Source: Melioribacteraceae bacterium
Lineage (GTDB): Bacteria; Bacteroidota; Ignavibacteria; Ignavibacteriales; Melioribacteraceae
Length of the DNA stretch: 64,000 bases
Assembly (NCBI GenBank): GCA_030584085.1
Contig: CP129490.1
Span: 124,001 to 188,000, forward strand
Direction: 5' to 3'
Each line of letters begins with the position of its first letter. Position 1 is the first letter of the stretch. Below are positions 54,005 through 63,717 of the stretch, one piece after another. The notes beneath the pieces are model-generated. The model did not search any database, was not told the DNA's origin, and worked only from the letters and a program-made list of their open reading frames with translations. The position numbers were made by a program, and so were the translations under genes.

Positions 54005-55993
54005 TTAATTCTTTGTTGAAAAATTCTCAATTATGTACTGCGAAGTTTGAAACATAGAGTGAGTATAATTAAGCATACTATCAGCTTTTATTTGGTATTC
54101 ACTAATAATGTTTTTTGTGCTTCCCACTCGGTAGTTAAATAAAGATAAATCACCATCCCGTTTATAAATTAAATATTCATTTTCGCTTAACACTCCAATT
54201 GCATTGTCACCACTGAAAAATGCAAATGGTCTTCTTTCATTTATGACATCTATTCCTAAAGTATTGTTTGTATAGTTTATGTATAGCAATCCTGCTATTG
54301 TCGGCATTACGTCAATCTGCAATGAAAAGTTACTGTACTTAGCCGGAGTTAATTGTTCACCGGGAGAATAAATAATAAATGGTGAATGGAAAAATGTTAT
54401 AGGTAAATCATATGGCTGTTTAACACTTCGACCGTGGTCTGCAACAAAAATGAAAAGGGTGTTTTCATACCAATCCTGTTCGGAAGCTCTATCAAGAAAA
54501 TACTTAATTGACCAATCACAATATTGAACTAATCTTTCGTCTTCCGTTTCAGCGGTCGGGATAAAATCTATTCCTTCCGGAATTATTTTCGGATCATGAT
54601 TACTGGCAGTAAGTAATGAAGCAAAGAACGGTTTATTGTCCAAATTTTCGTTTAATAATTTAATTGTCTCTTCAAACAAAATATGATCAGGAACTCCGAG
54701 TGTACTTAAAATCCATTCGGAAGGATAATTGCGTTCACAGAAAACTTTTTCAAAACCATTACCGTAAAGAAATCCGGCCATATTATCGAATTGATCATCA
54801 TGTGCGACGAAAAAATATGTGTGATAATTATTTTCTTTTAGTTCGCTTACTATAGAATTAAGATTTGGAATTATAGATGGTTTCATTGGATGTCGATTCC
54901 AAATCGTAGGAAATGAAAACAAAGTTGAATAAACACCATTGTAAGTATGAATCCCGGAAGTGTAAAAATTACTAAAACTAATAGAAATATTAATAAGACT
55001 ATCTAGATTTGGTGTTAAGTTGCTTTCATTGCCAAAGTGATTCATCCTAACTGATGCCATCGATTCCATTATTACTAATATGACATTTTTATTTGTTGGT
55101 AAATTTTTTGCAGTAATTTTTCTTGAGATTGGAGTTGGTAAATCGGAATCAGTTACACCCAAAAATTGTTTGGTGTTCTCTAATGCGATCTCATCATTCA
55201 CGAAACTGACTTTTTCTTCTTGAAGTTTTTTGTCTTCGAGTAAACTTACTAATAAAGTATAAGTAGGATTTAATCCAAGCTGATTGGCAAAAGAATATTC
55301 TGAAAAATATGCCGTTCCAATTCTAATCGGAGATTTCTCTTCAACACGACCTCTTATAGCTAAGATTAGTACAAGTAAAAAGAAAACGAAAGAAAAAATA
55401 CGTATTGAGTAAAATTTAAATGCAGAAGTACTCGGACTAAAATTATTATTGACTCTTCGATAAAATTTAATTGAAACATATATGTAAACCCCGGCTAATA
55501 GCAAGAAGATTAATACAAAAATTGACATAAAAATATCACTGCTGATCATTCTTAGTGCAAAACTATAATCTTCAAACCAGTTAAAGACAACAGAAGTTAT
55601 ATTCGAAAAGAAATAGTTGAAATAAGGGATGTTTGCACTACCAATAAAAAAAGTAACTAAATATAATATAGTGGTAAAAACTAAAACAAATTTATAGGGA
55701 ATAATAAATTCTCGTTTAAAGAATGAAGTTATGGAGAGAAAAATAAACGGGAGAATTAAAATATATCCGGAAATAACTGTATCGAAACGAAAACCATAAA
55801 TGAAAGATGTAAAAAGAATTTCAAATTTTTCATTTGCGGGAATGTCTGATGCGTAGTCCCAATTAACAAACAGAAGCAATATTCTTATGAACGTGAAAAA
55901 AAGAATTCCCAAAAAATAAATACCAAATAAAAATTTGATGTGCTTGGGAATTAGCGAATCAATTTTTGAAAACAGTTTTATGAGATTAGACAT
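54005..55993 (-). CDS. LTA-synthase/phosphoglycerol-transferase-like sulfatase-fold membrane enzyme
   Basis: Protein of 662 aa. Five membrane helices (about 15-230) precede a periplasmic sulfatase-fold domain with VILVIMESMAS (metal), a likely nucleophile threonine in SGIHTYNGVYSTLFSFPT, FVAHDDQFD and FVADHGRS. It transfers phosphoglycerol or phosphoethanolamine groups to envelope glycans or lipids. The exact acceptor is unknown in this Gram-negative context. Confidence 0.9.
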   Translation of the reverse strand: MSNLIKLFSKIDSLIPKHIKFLFGIYFLGILFFTFIRILLLFVNWDYASDIPANEKFEILFTSFIYGFRFDTVISGYILILPFIFLSITSFFKREFIIPYKFVLVFTTILYLVTFFIGSANIPYFNYFFSNITSVVFNWFEDYSFALRMISSDIFMSIFVLIFLLLAGVYIYVSIKFYRRVNNNFSPSTSAFKFYSIRIFSFVFFLLVLILAIRGRVEEKSPIRIGTAYFSEYSFANQLGLNPTYTLLVSLLEDKKLQEEKVSFVNDEIALENTKQFLGVTDSDLPTPISRKITAKNLPTNKNVILVIMESMASVRMNHFGNESNLTPNLDSLINISISFSNFYTSGIHTYNGVYSTLFSFPTIWNRHPMKPSIIPNLNSIVSELKENNYHTYFFVAHDDQFDNMAGFLYGNGFEKVFCERNYPSEWILSTLGVPDHILFEETIKLLNENLDNKPFFASLLTASNHDPKIIPEGIDFIPTAETEDERLVQYCDWSIKYFLDRASEQDWYENTLFIFVADHGRSVKQPYDLPITFFHSPFIIYSPGEQLTPAKYSNFSLQIDVMPTIAGLLYINYTNNTLGIDVINERRPFAFFSGDNAIGVLSENEYLIYKRDGDLSLFNYRVGSTKNIISEYQIKADSMLNYTHSMFQTSQYIIENFSTKN

Positions 55994-56055
55994 ATGTTTA
56001 AGAACACCACCGCAGTTTAAAAATTGTAAAAATAAAATTAAGGATTATTATGAAA

Positions 56056-56652
56056 TTAATCCCGCTTAGTTTTACCCCAAGTTTTATAATCGATATGCAA
56101 TTCCTTTCTATCACTTGGAATTTGTCTGAGAGGTTCGCATTCCTTTAATGTGTCGTGAAGTTGTTGTGGAAGTGATTGATACAATTTAGTGCCTTCGGTT
56201 TTCCAATTAACCATTTCATCGGTCACATCTTTTATTATTTTAGCCGGATTACCAACTACAATTTTTCGATTTGGGATTTTCATTCCTTCCGGGACAAAAC
56301 AAAGTGCGCCGATTATACATTCAGCACCGACTTCCACATTATCCATTACTACGGCGTTCATTCCAACCAAAGAATTTCTTCCGATGTTCGCTCCGTGAAT
56401 AATTGCACCATGGCCAATATGTGCCGACTCGAACAATGTTACCGTAACATTTGGAAACATGTGAATAATACAATTTTCTTGAACATTACATCCGTCCTCA
56501 ATAACAATTTTTCCAAAGTCACCACGAATTGCAGCACCCGGACCGATATAAACATCCTTGCCAATTATTACATTTCCGATTACGCTTGCCGTTTTATGAA
56601 CAAATGCCGTTTCGTGGATGACGGGTTTGATTCCATTGTATTCGTATATCAT
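56056..56652 (-). CDS. paaY: Hexapeptide-repeat gamma-carbonic-anhydrase-like protein, PaaY type
   Basis: Left-handed beta-helix protein of 198 aa with hexapeptide repeats from about residue 12 to 140 (HKTASVIGNVIIGKDVYIGP; GHGAIIHGANIGRNSLVGMN). The length and the C-terminal helix (WKTEGTKLYQSLPQQLHDTL) fit PaaY. PaaY is a thioesterase/gamma-CA-like accessory of phenylacetate breakdown, and other paa genes lie nearby. Confidence 0.85.
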   Translation of the reverse strand: MIYEYNGIKPVIHETAFVHKTASVIGNVIIGKDVYIGPGAAIRGDFGKIVIEDGCNVQENCIIHMFPNVTVTLFESAHIGHGAIIHGANIGRNSLVGMNAVVMDNVEVGAECIIGALCFVPEGMKIPNRKIVVGNPAKIIKDVTDEMVNWKTEGTKLYQSLPQQLHDTLKECEPLRQIPSDRKELHIDYKTWGKTKRD

Positions 56653-56665
56653 TTTATTTACTATT

Positions 56666-57034
56666 TTATATTGAAGATTGACTATTAATTTTTCGAGCGG
56701 TTTTTCTTGATTTAATGAATATTGCAGTTAATTCTCTAGATTCTATAAGTAATGGATTGACTAGTTCTGATTTTTTAAGAGTTTCATCAATTATAAATTC
56801 TAACCAAAATGTTGATTCATCACATTCTTCTATTACAATGCTCAATTTTGAAATAAAACTCTTTTTTGATTGTGCTATGCAAACTGCTCTATAATTTGCA
56901 GCTACTGAGGTAGAACATCGAATCAATTGTCCGCGAATATGATTTCCAAGTTGTGAATTCGGCAATGATATTGCAAGCTTTACACAACGGTGTGCAAATT
57001 CCTTTGTTCGATTTAATAATTCTTGCTTGTTCAT
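56666..57034 (-). CDS. Four-helix-bundle protein (23S rRNA intervening-sequence family)
   Basis: Protein of 122 aa with LLNRTKEFAHRCVKLAISLP, GNHIRGQLIRCSTSVAANYRA and a final helical segment. The family occurs in Bacteroidota as stand-alone genes and inside 23S rRNA; no rRNA is present here. It starts directly after a short TTGAC-rich repeat. Function unknown. Confidence 0.88.
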   Translation of the reverse strand: MNKQELLNRTKEFAHRCVKLAISLPNSQLGNHIRGQLIRCSTSVAANYRAVCIAQSKKSFISKLSIVIEECDESTFWLEFIIDETLKKSELVNPLLIESRELTAIFIKSRKTARKINSQSSI

Positions 57035-57065
57035 TAGTCAATAGAAAATAGTCAATTGTCAATAC
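57035..57065. repeat. TTGACTATT/TTGACAATTGAC repeat overlapping two gene ends
   Basis: Imperfect hexamer-like repeat of TTGAC(A/T). On the minus strand it contains the last codons and stop of the M28 peptidase gene and ends next to the start of the four-helix-bundle gene. A related stretch lies at 63650-63702 before paaB. Confidence 0.55.
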
Positions 57066-58575
57066 TAAGTCTTGCAGGCAGATTAGCTGCACTAAGTGCA
57101 ATTCCCGCAGTAAGCTTTACCATTTTTTTAAGTTTGTTAAAATTGATTTTTTCAACATCATCAGTTGGTTTGTGATAATCTTCTTTCATTTCATCAAAAA
57201 AGAAAACTACAGGTATGTTTCTTTTTGCATATTCATAATGATCACTTCTGTAATAATATCTATTCGGATCGTCTTCGGCATCAAATTTATAATCCAATGA
57301 AAATTGAACTGATTCTTCATTAACATTTTTAACTAACTCATAAAACTGAGAACTTAGTTTCCCGGAACCGATACAGTAAATTTCATTTTCGGGACCTCGT
57401 CCGACCATATCCATGTTGATATTTGCAATTATGCTGTCCGTATATTCGGCATTCGCAGTCAAATATTTTGAACCGAGTAAACCTTTTTCTTCGGCAGTGT
57501 GAAAAACGAATAAAATAGATCTTTCATTTTGCTTTATTAAAGCCAATTGTCTGGCTGCTTCAAGAATTGTAACGGTTCCCGAGCCATTATCATCCGCACC
57601 GTTATAAACCTCGCCATTATTCACCCCAACATGATCATAGTGAGCAGTCACGGCAATAAAGGTCTCGGATAATTTATTGTTATTGCCTCTGATAATTCCG
57701 ACTACATTTTGTGCTTTGTCAATTTCACTTTTTTCATGTAAATAAAAAGATAATTTTTTGTTTAGGATAAATGATTTTGCATTCTCTCCGTTCTCTTTCA
57801 TTTCGGAAAGCTGTTCAAAAGAAAATTCCTCATCTTTAAAAAATTGTTCAAAAGTTGCTTGGGAAAATGCGAGTGTTGGAAGTCCAAAATCTTTTTCTTC
57901 ATTGGCGACAAGAGTAAAGCTTTCACTAAACATTCGTCTTTGTAAACCGTCCCATCTATTATAATATTCATTTGATAAAATGATTATTAACGCAGCCGCA
58001 CCTTGCTCAATTGCAATTTTCCGTTTAGCTGTCCAAGTCCCATATTTTCGAGTGTCCGCTCTTGAAAATTTTTCGTCATTTGGTAGATCATCAAAAACCA
58101 CTACTGCTTTATTTTTGACATCCAGATCAATATAATCATTCATTTCATGTTCTTCCGAAACTATTCCATAATTTGCAAAAACAATATCAAGCATTTCAGC
58201 GCTGCTATTTTGCAAAGGGAATCCACGACGATCAACTATAAAATCAGTATCCGGATTCAACTCATACTTATCATTTCCCGACTGAAAAGCAACGGCAGAA
58301 GATTTACTTACCGAAGAAATTTGCACATCAAATTTTTGGAAGTATGATCCGCTATCACCAAAAGGTTCCACACCATATTTTTTCAACTCGGAGGCAATAA
58401 ACATCGCTGCAAGATCTTCACCGCGTTTTGTTGCCTCTCTTCCTTCCAGTTCATCGGAAGCAAGATATTCAAGATTAGCTTTGAGGTAAACAATGGATTC
58501 GTCGGTTTCTAACTGTGAATAAACAACAATTAAAGAAGTGAGAACAATAGCCAAAACAATAAGTTTGTATTTCAT
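57052..58575 (-). CDS. M28 family zinc aminopeptidase
   Basis: Secreted peptidase of 507 aa. Signal peptide about 1-20. PA-domain insert (about 120-280). Metal and catalytic residues in VTAHYDHVG, NGADDNGSGTV, HTAEEKGLLGS, INMDMVGR and YYRSDHYEYAK. It removes N-terminal residues of peptides in the periplasm or outside. The C-terminal residues RLSIDN are encoded by a TTGAC-type repeat, so the tail may be an acquired ending. It follows the thiolase gene by 21 bp. Confidence 0.94.
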   Translation of the reverse strand: MKYKLIVLAIVLTSLIVVYSQLETDESIVYLKANLEYLASDELEGREATKRGEDLAAMFIASELKKYGVEPFGDSGSYFQKFDVQISSVSKSSAVAFQSGNDKYELNPDTDFIVDRRGFPLQNSSAEMLDIVFANYGIVSEEHEMNDYIDLDVKNKAVVVFDDLPNDEKFSRADTRKYGTWTAKRKIAIEQGAAALIIILSNEYYNRWDGLQRRMFSESFTLVANEEKDFGLPTLAFSQATFEQFFKDEEFSFEQLSEMKENGENAKSFILNKKLSFYLHEKSEIDKAQNVVGIIRGNNNKLSETFIAVTAHYDHVGVNNGEVYNGADDNGSGTVTILEAARQLALIKQNERSILFVFHTAEEKGLLGSKYLTANAEYTDSIIANINMDMVGRGPENEIYCIGSGKLSSQFYELVKNVNEESVQFSLDYKFDAEDDPNRYYYRSDHYEYAKRNIPVVFFFDEMKEDYHKPTDDVEKINFNKLKKMVKLTAGIALSAANLPARLSIDN

Positions 58576-58596
58576 TTAAGGAATCCTATAAAAAAA

Positions 58597-59802
58597 TTAT
58601 ACTCTTTCAATAATTGTTGCCATTCCTTGGCCAACTCCAACGCAGAGAGTACAAAGTGCACGTTTTTTATTTTGTATTTCTAGTTCTATCATTGCTGTGG
58701 TTATTAAACGAGCACCGCTCATTCCTAGTGGATGTCCAAGCGCAATCGCGCCACCATTTGGGTTGACACGCGGATCATTATCATCTAAACCAAGTTCTCT
58801 GAGAACGGCCAAACTCTGAGCGGCAAAAGCTTCATTTAATTCTATCACATCAAAATCATTCAAAGTAAGTTTTGTCTTTTCTAAAATTTTTCTTGTTGCA
58901 TAGATTGGTCCGAGTCCCATTACACGAGGTTCCAATCCGACAACTGTCGAGGTAATAATTTTAGCTCGCGGAATAAGATTATATTTTTTTATTGCATCTT
59001 CGGAAGCAATTAGTAACGAACATGAACCGTCATTTAATCCGGAAGAATTCCCAGCAGTAACAGTTCCGTTTTTTCTGAATGCCGATTTTAGTTTCGATAA
59101 AATTTCCGGAGTTGTGGTTGGTTTAATGAATTCATCTTTATCAAAAATTAATGGTTCAGATTTCCTTTGAGGAATTTCAACCGGGATAATTTCTTTGTTC
59201 ATTCTCCCGGATTGATTAGCTTTTACTGCTTTCATGTGAGAATTATATGCAAATAAATCTTGATCTTCTCTGCTTATCTTATATTGATCAGCTACATTCT
59301 CGGCAGTTTCTCCCATTGCATCGGTGCCATATAATTCTTTCATCTTCGGATTTATGAATCGCCATCCTAAAGTTGAATCATGTATTTCTACTTTCCCTGA
59401 ATAAGCTTGTTCTGCCTTTGATTGGACTAACGGAGCGCGTGTCATATGTTCTACTCCACCGGCGATATAAAGATTACCGTCACCTACATTTATCGCTCTA
59501 GCAGCATTTACGACGGCACTCATTCCGGATGCGCATAATCTATTAACGGTTTCGCCGGGAACATTGATTGGTAAACCGGCAAGCAATGATGCCATGCGTG
59601 CAATGTTTCTGTTATCCTCTCCGGCTTGATTTGCACAGCCAAGAATTACATCGCTAATTTCAGAAAAATCAACCGTGGGATTTCGTTTAATAATTTCATT
59701 TATCGTAATTGCGGCAAGGTCGTCCGCTCTAATACTCGAAAGTGATCCTCCAAGTTTACCAATTGGGGTTCTAATTGCATCAATTATATATGCTTGTTTC
59801 AT
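58597..59802 (-). CDS. paaJ: Acetyl-CoA acyltransferase / 3-oxoadipyl-CoA thiolase
   Basis: Thiolase of 401 aa. Nucleophile cysteine in NRLCASGMSAV, catalytic histidine in GGAIALGHPLGMSGA and second cysteine in LCTLCVGVGQGM. The length and GLEPRVMGLGPIYATRKIL segment fit the PcaF/PaaJ group, which cleaves 3-oxoadipyl-CoA to acetyl-CoA and succinyl-CoA. Its position among paa genes supports this over a general beta-oxidation thiolase. Confidence 0.92.
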   Translation of the reverse strand: MKQAYIIDAIRTPIGKLGGSLSSIRADDLAAITINEIIKRNPTVDFSEISDVILGCANQAGEDNRNIARMASLLAGLPINVPGETVNRLCASGMSAVVNAARAINVGDGNLYIAGGVEHMTRAPLVQSKAEQAYSGKVEIHDSTLGWRFINPKMKELYGTDAMGETAENVADQYKISREDQDLFAYNSHMKAVKANQSGRMNKEIIPVEIPQRKSEPLIFDKDEFIKPTTTPEILSKLKSAFRKNGTVTAGNSSGLNDGSCSLLIASEDAIKKYNLIPRAKIITSTVVGLEPRVMGLGPIYATRKILEKTKLTLNDFDVIELNEAFAAQSLAVLRELGLDDNDPRVNPNGGAIALGHPLGMSGARLITTAMIELEIQNKKRALCTLCVGVGQGMATIIERV

Positions 59803-59832
59803 AGAATTACACTTTAATATGTTTGTTATTAT

Positions 59833-59902
59833 TCTTAATCTTAATCCTACTCTTGCTCTTAAATTAAAATGTGATTAAGATTATGATTAAGAGTAAGATT
59901 AA
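59833..59902. repeat. Inverted array of TTAATC-type hexamers
   Basis: CTTAATCTTAATCC on the left and GATTAAGATTATGATTAAGA on the right form an imperfect inverted array between paaI and paaJ. Confidence 0.5.
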
Positions 59903-59911
59903 ATAAAAATG

Positions 59912-60337
59912 TTATTTAATTAAAAATTCTTTCTTTGTTCTGTAAACAGTTCCGCGGAAGATTCCGACTTTAACATTATGTTGATTAGTTACAGTAACAT
60001 TATAAATACCAACACTATTGCCTTTACTTTGTTCTTCTGCGATAGCTGTGAGTTCATCATCTTCATTAACATGTTTGGGGAATGCAATGCTGGTTTCCAA
60101 AGCAACGGCAATTCTGCCATAGTTATTCGAAGAAAAAGCCAACGCACTGTCCGCTAATGAAAAAGTAATTCCGCCATGTGTGGTGCCGAAACCGTTCAAC
60201 ATTTCCTTGCGTACTTTCATTTTAATTTTTGAATAACCTGGTTTGATTTCCAAAATTTCTATACCCAACCACTGACTAAACTCATCGTTTTCCATCATAT
60301 GTTGGACTACTTTTTCAGCTTTTTCTTGTTCAGTCAT
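59912..60337 (-). CDS. paaI: Hotdog-fold thioesterase PaaI
   Basis: Acyl-CoA thioesterase of 141 aa. The characteristic block [24 protein letters not shown] carries the active-site residues. PaaI hydrolyses phenylacetyl-CoA derivatives and protects against dead-end CoA esters. Its start overlaps the end of paaH by 8 bp. Confidence 0.92.
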   Translation of the reverse strand: MTEQEKAEKVVQHMMENDEFSQWLGIEILEIKPGYSKIKMKVRKEMLNGFGTTHGGITFSLADSALAFSSNNYGRIAVALETSIAFPKHVNEDDELTAIAEEQSKGNSVGIYNVTVTNQHNVKVGIFRGTVYRTKKEFLIK

Positions 60338-61502
60338 AAAATTTCTTGCCTTCTTTTTTCATTCTTTTCAGCAGGGGATTTACTCGATATCTATCTTCAC
60401 CGTACTCATCATATAAAATTTGAATTTGTTCAACAACATTTTCGATTCCAATTTCATCAGCCCAACTACATAAACCTTTGGGATAGTTTACACCTTTTGT
60501 CATTGCAAGATCAATATCAAAAACAGATGCGATTTTCATTAATACAGCATCAGCGGCTTCATTAATTAAAATCGCGACAACTCGATTAACGATTTTTTCA
60601 CCAAGCGATTTGTCTTTATTCGGTTGTTTTGAAATTACGTTTTCGGAATAATCATAAAACCCTTTCCCGGTTTTTCTACCAAAATGTTTTGCATCAACCA
60701 ATTGCTTTTGAATGAGAGAAGGTTTGAATCGCGGATCAAAATAGAATTGCTCGAATACAGTTTTGGTAACTTCATAATTAACATCGTTCCCGATAAGATC
60801 CATCAGTTCAAAAGGACCCATTTTGAATCCGCCGATTTCTTTCATTGCCCAATCAATTGTTGAAACATCGGCAATTCCTTCTTCATAAATTCGGAGAGCT
60901 TCACCATAAAAAGGTCGCGCAACACGATTTACTATAAATCCGGGAGTATCTTTTGCAATTACGGTTGTTTTTCCCCAAGCATCAATTAAAGATTTTGTTT
61001 GTTGAATTATATCCACATTTGTTGCTAAACCCGGCACAATTTCAACAAGAGGTAGAATCGGAGCGGGATTAAAAAAATGTGTGCCGATAATGCGATCGGT
61101 TTTTTGACAAGCCGATGCAATCGCGGTAACTGATAACGAAGAGGTATTTGTTGCTAATACTGTTTCAGCTGGGAAAATTTCTTCTAATTTTTTGAATACT
61201 TCTTGTTTGGTATTAAGATTTTCGATGATAGCTTCAATAACCAAATCACAATTATCCTTTTCATTAATAGAATCAGAATAATGAATTCTATTCAATATTT
61301 GTGTTGAATCTTCTGGTGAAACTTTTCCTTTTTCAACTAAACGAGTCAATATTTTTTGTAAACTTAATTCTGATTTTTGAAGTGCGGCTTTACTATTATC
61401 ATAAATAAAAACTTGATGACCAAAGGTTGCCGCAATTTGTGCAATTCCGGTCCCCATCGTTCCGGCACCAACAATCCCGATATTTGAATCTTTACTAAGC
61501 AC
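60330..61502 (-). CDS. paaH: 3-hydroxyacyl-CoA dehydrogenase
   Basis: Protein of 390 aa. NAD-binding motif [17 protein letters not shown] at the N-terminus, catalytic histidine in [17 protein letters not shown], and two C-terminal domains ([11 protein letters not shown] and a second near 300-380). PaaH oxidises 3-hydroxyadipyl-CoA. The length exceeds that of the short fadB-like dehydrogenases (about 290) because of a doubled C-terminal domain. Overlaps paaI. Confidence 0.93.
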   Translation of the reverse strand: MLSKDSNIGIVGAGTMGTGIAQIAATFGHQVFIYDNSKAALQKSELSLQKILTRLVEKGKVSPEDSTQILNRIHYSDSINEKDNCDLVIEAIIENLNTKQEVFKKLEEIFPAETVLATNTSSLSVTAIASACQKTDRIIGTHFFNPAPILPLVEIVPGLATNVDIIQQTKSLIDAWGKTTVIAKDTPGFIVNRVARPFYGEALRIYEEGIADVSTIDWAMKEIGGFKMGPFELMDLIGNDVNYEVTKTVFEQFYFDPRFKPSLIQKQLVDAKHFGRKTGKGFYDYSENVISKQPNKDKSLGEKIVNRVVAILINEAADAVLMKIASVFDIDLAMTKGVNYPKGLCSWADEIGIENVVEQIQILYDEYGEDRYRVNPLLKRMKKEGKKFYD

Positions 61503-61559
61503 GTTATACTTCCTAATGATTTATGATGAGTCCGAAACTAATAAATTAATTTGATTGAT

Positions 61560-62498
61560 TCACTTCAAAGGGGAGTTGCTGCTCTTGTATAACTTTTCGA
61601 TTTTTGATTTCATACCTTCAAGACCTTGTAAGCCGCCGGTATGTATTGCTACAATTTTTGAGTCAGCCGGAAAATAGTTTTGTCTAATTAGTTCATTTAT
61701 TCCATACATCATCTTTCCGTTATAAATTAAATCGAGCTGTACATTATTTTTTTCTTTGAACCAATTAACGAATTCAACTAAGTCCATATTAATTTTTGCA
61801 AAGCCGCCGAAATGGTATTCATGATTGATCATCCAATTGTCGAATTCACGATTTGACGAATTTGAAATAAGCTCACTAATTATGCTTGATAGATATTCTC
61901 CTCCCTTTAAAGAAGAAAAACCAATTATCATTTTATTGTTGTCTGATCCCATGATTAAGCCAGTTACAGTTCCACCAGAACCTATAGGCGCGCACAAGTA
62001 ATCGTAATCAACTTTTATATTCTTGATAATTTCGGCGGTTCCTTCTAATGCTAATTCATTTGTTCCGCCTTCTGGGAGGATATAGACTCGACCAAATTGT
62101 TTTGCAATTGTTTCTCTAAATTCTTGATCAAAACGATTTCGATAAGTTTCGCGATCTAGGTAATGTAATTTCATTCCATTGTTTACGGCAAACTGTAAAG
62201 TCGGATTAAGGGGATAGTATTCCTCACCACGAATAATTCCAATTGATTTAAAACCAAATAAATTTGCTGCTGCTGAAACAGCATAGATGTGATTTGAAAA
62301 AGCTCCGCCGAATGTTAAAATCGTATCGTAATTATTTTTTTTCGCTTCCAGTAAATTGTATTTCATCTTATAATATTTATTTCCGCCGATTAATGGATGA
62401 ATTAAATCATCACGCTGAAGATATACTTCAACAGATTTATTACCATCCGGCAGAATTACTTTTTGTGTGATTGACTTGTTTAGTTCAACACTAACCAT
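61560..62498 (-). CDS. ACC deaminase / D-cysteine desulfhydrase family PLP enzyme
   Basis: Protein of 312 aa. The PLP lysine is in PLIGGNKYYKMK, followed by TFGGAFSNHIYAVSAAA. PEGGTN and a glycine-rich GSGGTVTG loop bind the phosphate. The family splits D-cysteine or 1-aminocyclopropane-1-carboxylate; the two cannot be separated by eye. Precedes paaH by 57 bp and may be co-transcribed. Confidence 0.9.
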   Translation of the reverse strand: MVSVELNKSITQKVILPDGNKSVEVYLQRDDLIHPLIGGNKYYKMKYNLLEAKKNNYDTILTFGGAFSNHIYAVSAAANLFGFKSIGIIRGEEYYPLNPTLQFAVNNGMKLHYLDRETYRNRFDQEFRETIAKQFGRVYILPEGGTNELALEGTAEIIKNIKVDYDYLCAPIGSGGTVTGLIMGSDNNKMIIGFSSLKGGEYLSSIISELISNSSNREFDNWMINHEYHFGGFAKINMDLVEFVNWFKEKNNVQLDLIYNGKMMYGINELIRQNYFPADSKIVAIHTGGLQGLEGMKSKIEKLYKSSNSPLK

Positions 62499-62718
62499 AT
62501 GTTTAACACCATAAATAATTTATTGAATACCGCTGCTCTGAACTGTTTGAGAATATTAATACTTTCATAAAACAATCGAACATAACCCAATTCTTCCTTG
62601 ATAAAACGGACATTAATCATCCGATTAACTGAATTACAAATTACTAAGAACTAAACTAATAATTGATCTGTAAAAAAAGATATGATATATTATTCCTCAA
62701 AGACTTGAAAGGATTGTC

Positions 62719-63645
62719 ATGAGTGAACAAGAATTGCAGAATAAATTTGAAGATAGAATTAATTCCGGCGAAGTAATTGAACCCAAAGATTGGATGCCGG
62801 AAAGATATAGAAAACAACTTATCAGAATGATGAGCCAGCATGCACATTCCGAAGTTGTGGGAATGCTACCCGAAGGAAACTGGATTACGCGTGCACCGAG
62901 TTTGAGAAGAAAAATGTCACTCCTCGCAAAAGTTCAGGATGAAGCCGGACACGGACTTTACATTTACAGCGCAACAGAAACTCTTGGTGTTGATAGATCG
63001 GAATTGTTAGAGCAGCTTTTATCGGGACAAGCAAAGTATTCCAGTATTTTTAACTATCCGACTTTATCTTGGGCTGATATGGGTGTAATCGGTTGGTTTG
63101 TTGACGGTGCGGCAATTGTTAATCAAACTATGTTGGCAAAAAGTTCTTATGGACCATATTCACGAGCAATGGTAAGAATTTGTAAGGAGGAGAATTTCCA
63201 CAAAAAACAAGGTTATGAAATAATAGCAACTCTTGCTAACGGAACTACTGAACAAAAGAAAATGGCTCAGGATGCGGTGAATCGATGGTGGTGGCCCACA
63301 CTAATGATGTTCGGTCCGCCGGACAAAGATTCTCCAAACTCCGCCGAACTGATGAAATGGAAAGTTAAATTAAAAGGTAATGACGAGCTACGTCAACGAT
63401 TTGTTGATTTAACAATTCCGCAAGCAAAAGCAGTTAACCTCACAATTCCAGATCCTGATTTAAAGTACAATGAAGAGTCAGGACATTGGGAATTTGGAGA
63501 AATAGATTGGGAAGAATTTTGGCAGGTTGTAAAAGGCAACGGACCAATGAACAAAGAAAGACTCCGCGAAAGAAAAAAAGCACACGATGACGGAGCTTGG
63601 GTTCGTAAAGCGGCAATGGCTTATGCTGAGAAACGAAAGAACTAA
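62719..63645 (+). CDS. paaA: 1,2-phenylacetyl-CoA epoxidase subunit A
   Basis: Catalytic di-iron subunit of 308 aa. Metal residues are in [19 protein letters not shown] and [13 protein letters not shown]. The conserved [20 protein letters not shown] and [13 protein letters not shown] segments fit PaaA. It inserts oxygen into phenylacetyl-CoA, so the pathway needs oxygen. It starts an operon on the plus strand, followed 72 bp later by paaB. Confidence 0.97.
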   Translation: MSEQELQNKFEDRINSGEVIEPKDWMPERYRKQLIRMMSQHAHSEVVGMLPEGNWITRAPSLRRKMSLLAKVQDEAGHGLYIYSATETLGVDRSELLEQLLSGQAKYSSIFNYPTLSWADMGVIGWFVDGAAIVNQTMLAKSSYGPYSRAMVRICKEENFHKKQGYEIIATLANGTTEQKKMAQDAVNRWWWPTLMMFGPPDKDSPNSAELMKWKVKLKGNDELRQRFVDLTIPQAKAVNLTIPDPDLKYNEESGHWEFGEIDWEEFWQVVKGNGPMNKERLRERKKAHDDGAWVRKAAMAYAEKRKN

Positions 63646-63649
63646 TTTC

Positions 63650-63702
63650 AATTGACTATTTGCCATTGTCTATTCGTCAATAATCAATAGTAAATAGAAA
63701 AT
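63650..63702. repeat. TTGACTATT-type repeat before paaB
   Basis: AATTGACTATTTGCC and following TCAATAATCAATAG form a degenerate inverted array similar to 57035-57065. Confidence 0.5.
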
Positions 63703-63717
63703 TACAAGGATTTAAAA

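Noticed and set aside
56666-57034. Intervening sequence of a 23S rRNA
   Set aside because: The four-helix-bundle family is known from rRNA insertions, but no rRNA sequence flanks the gene.
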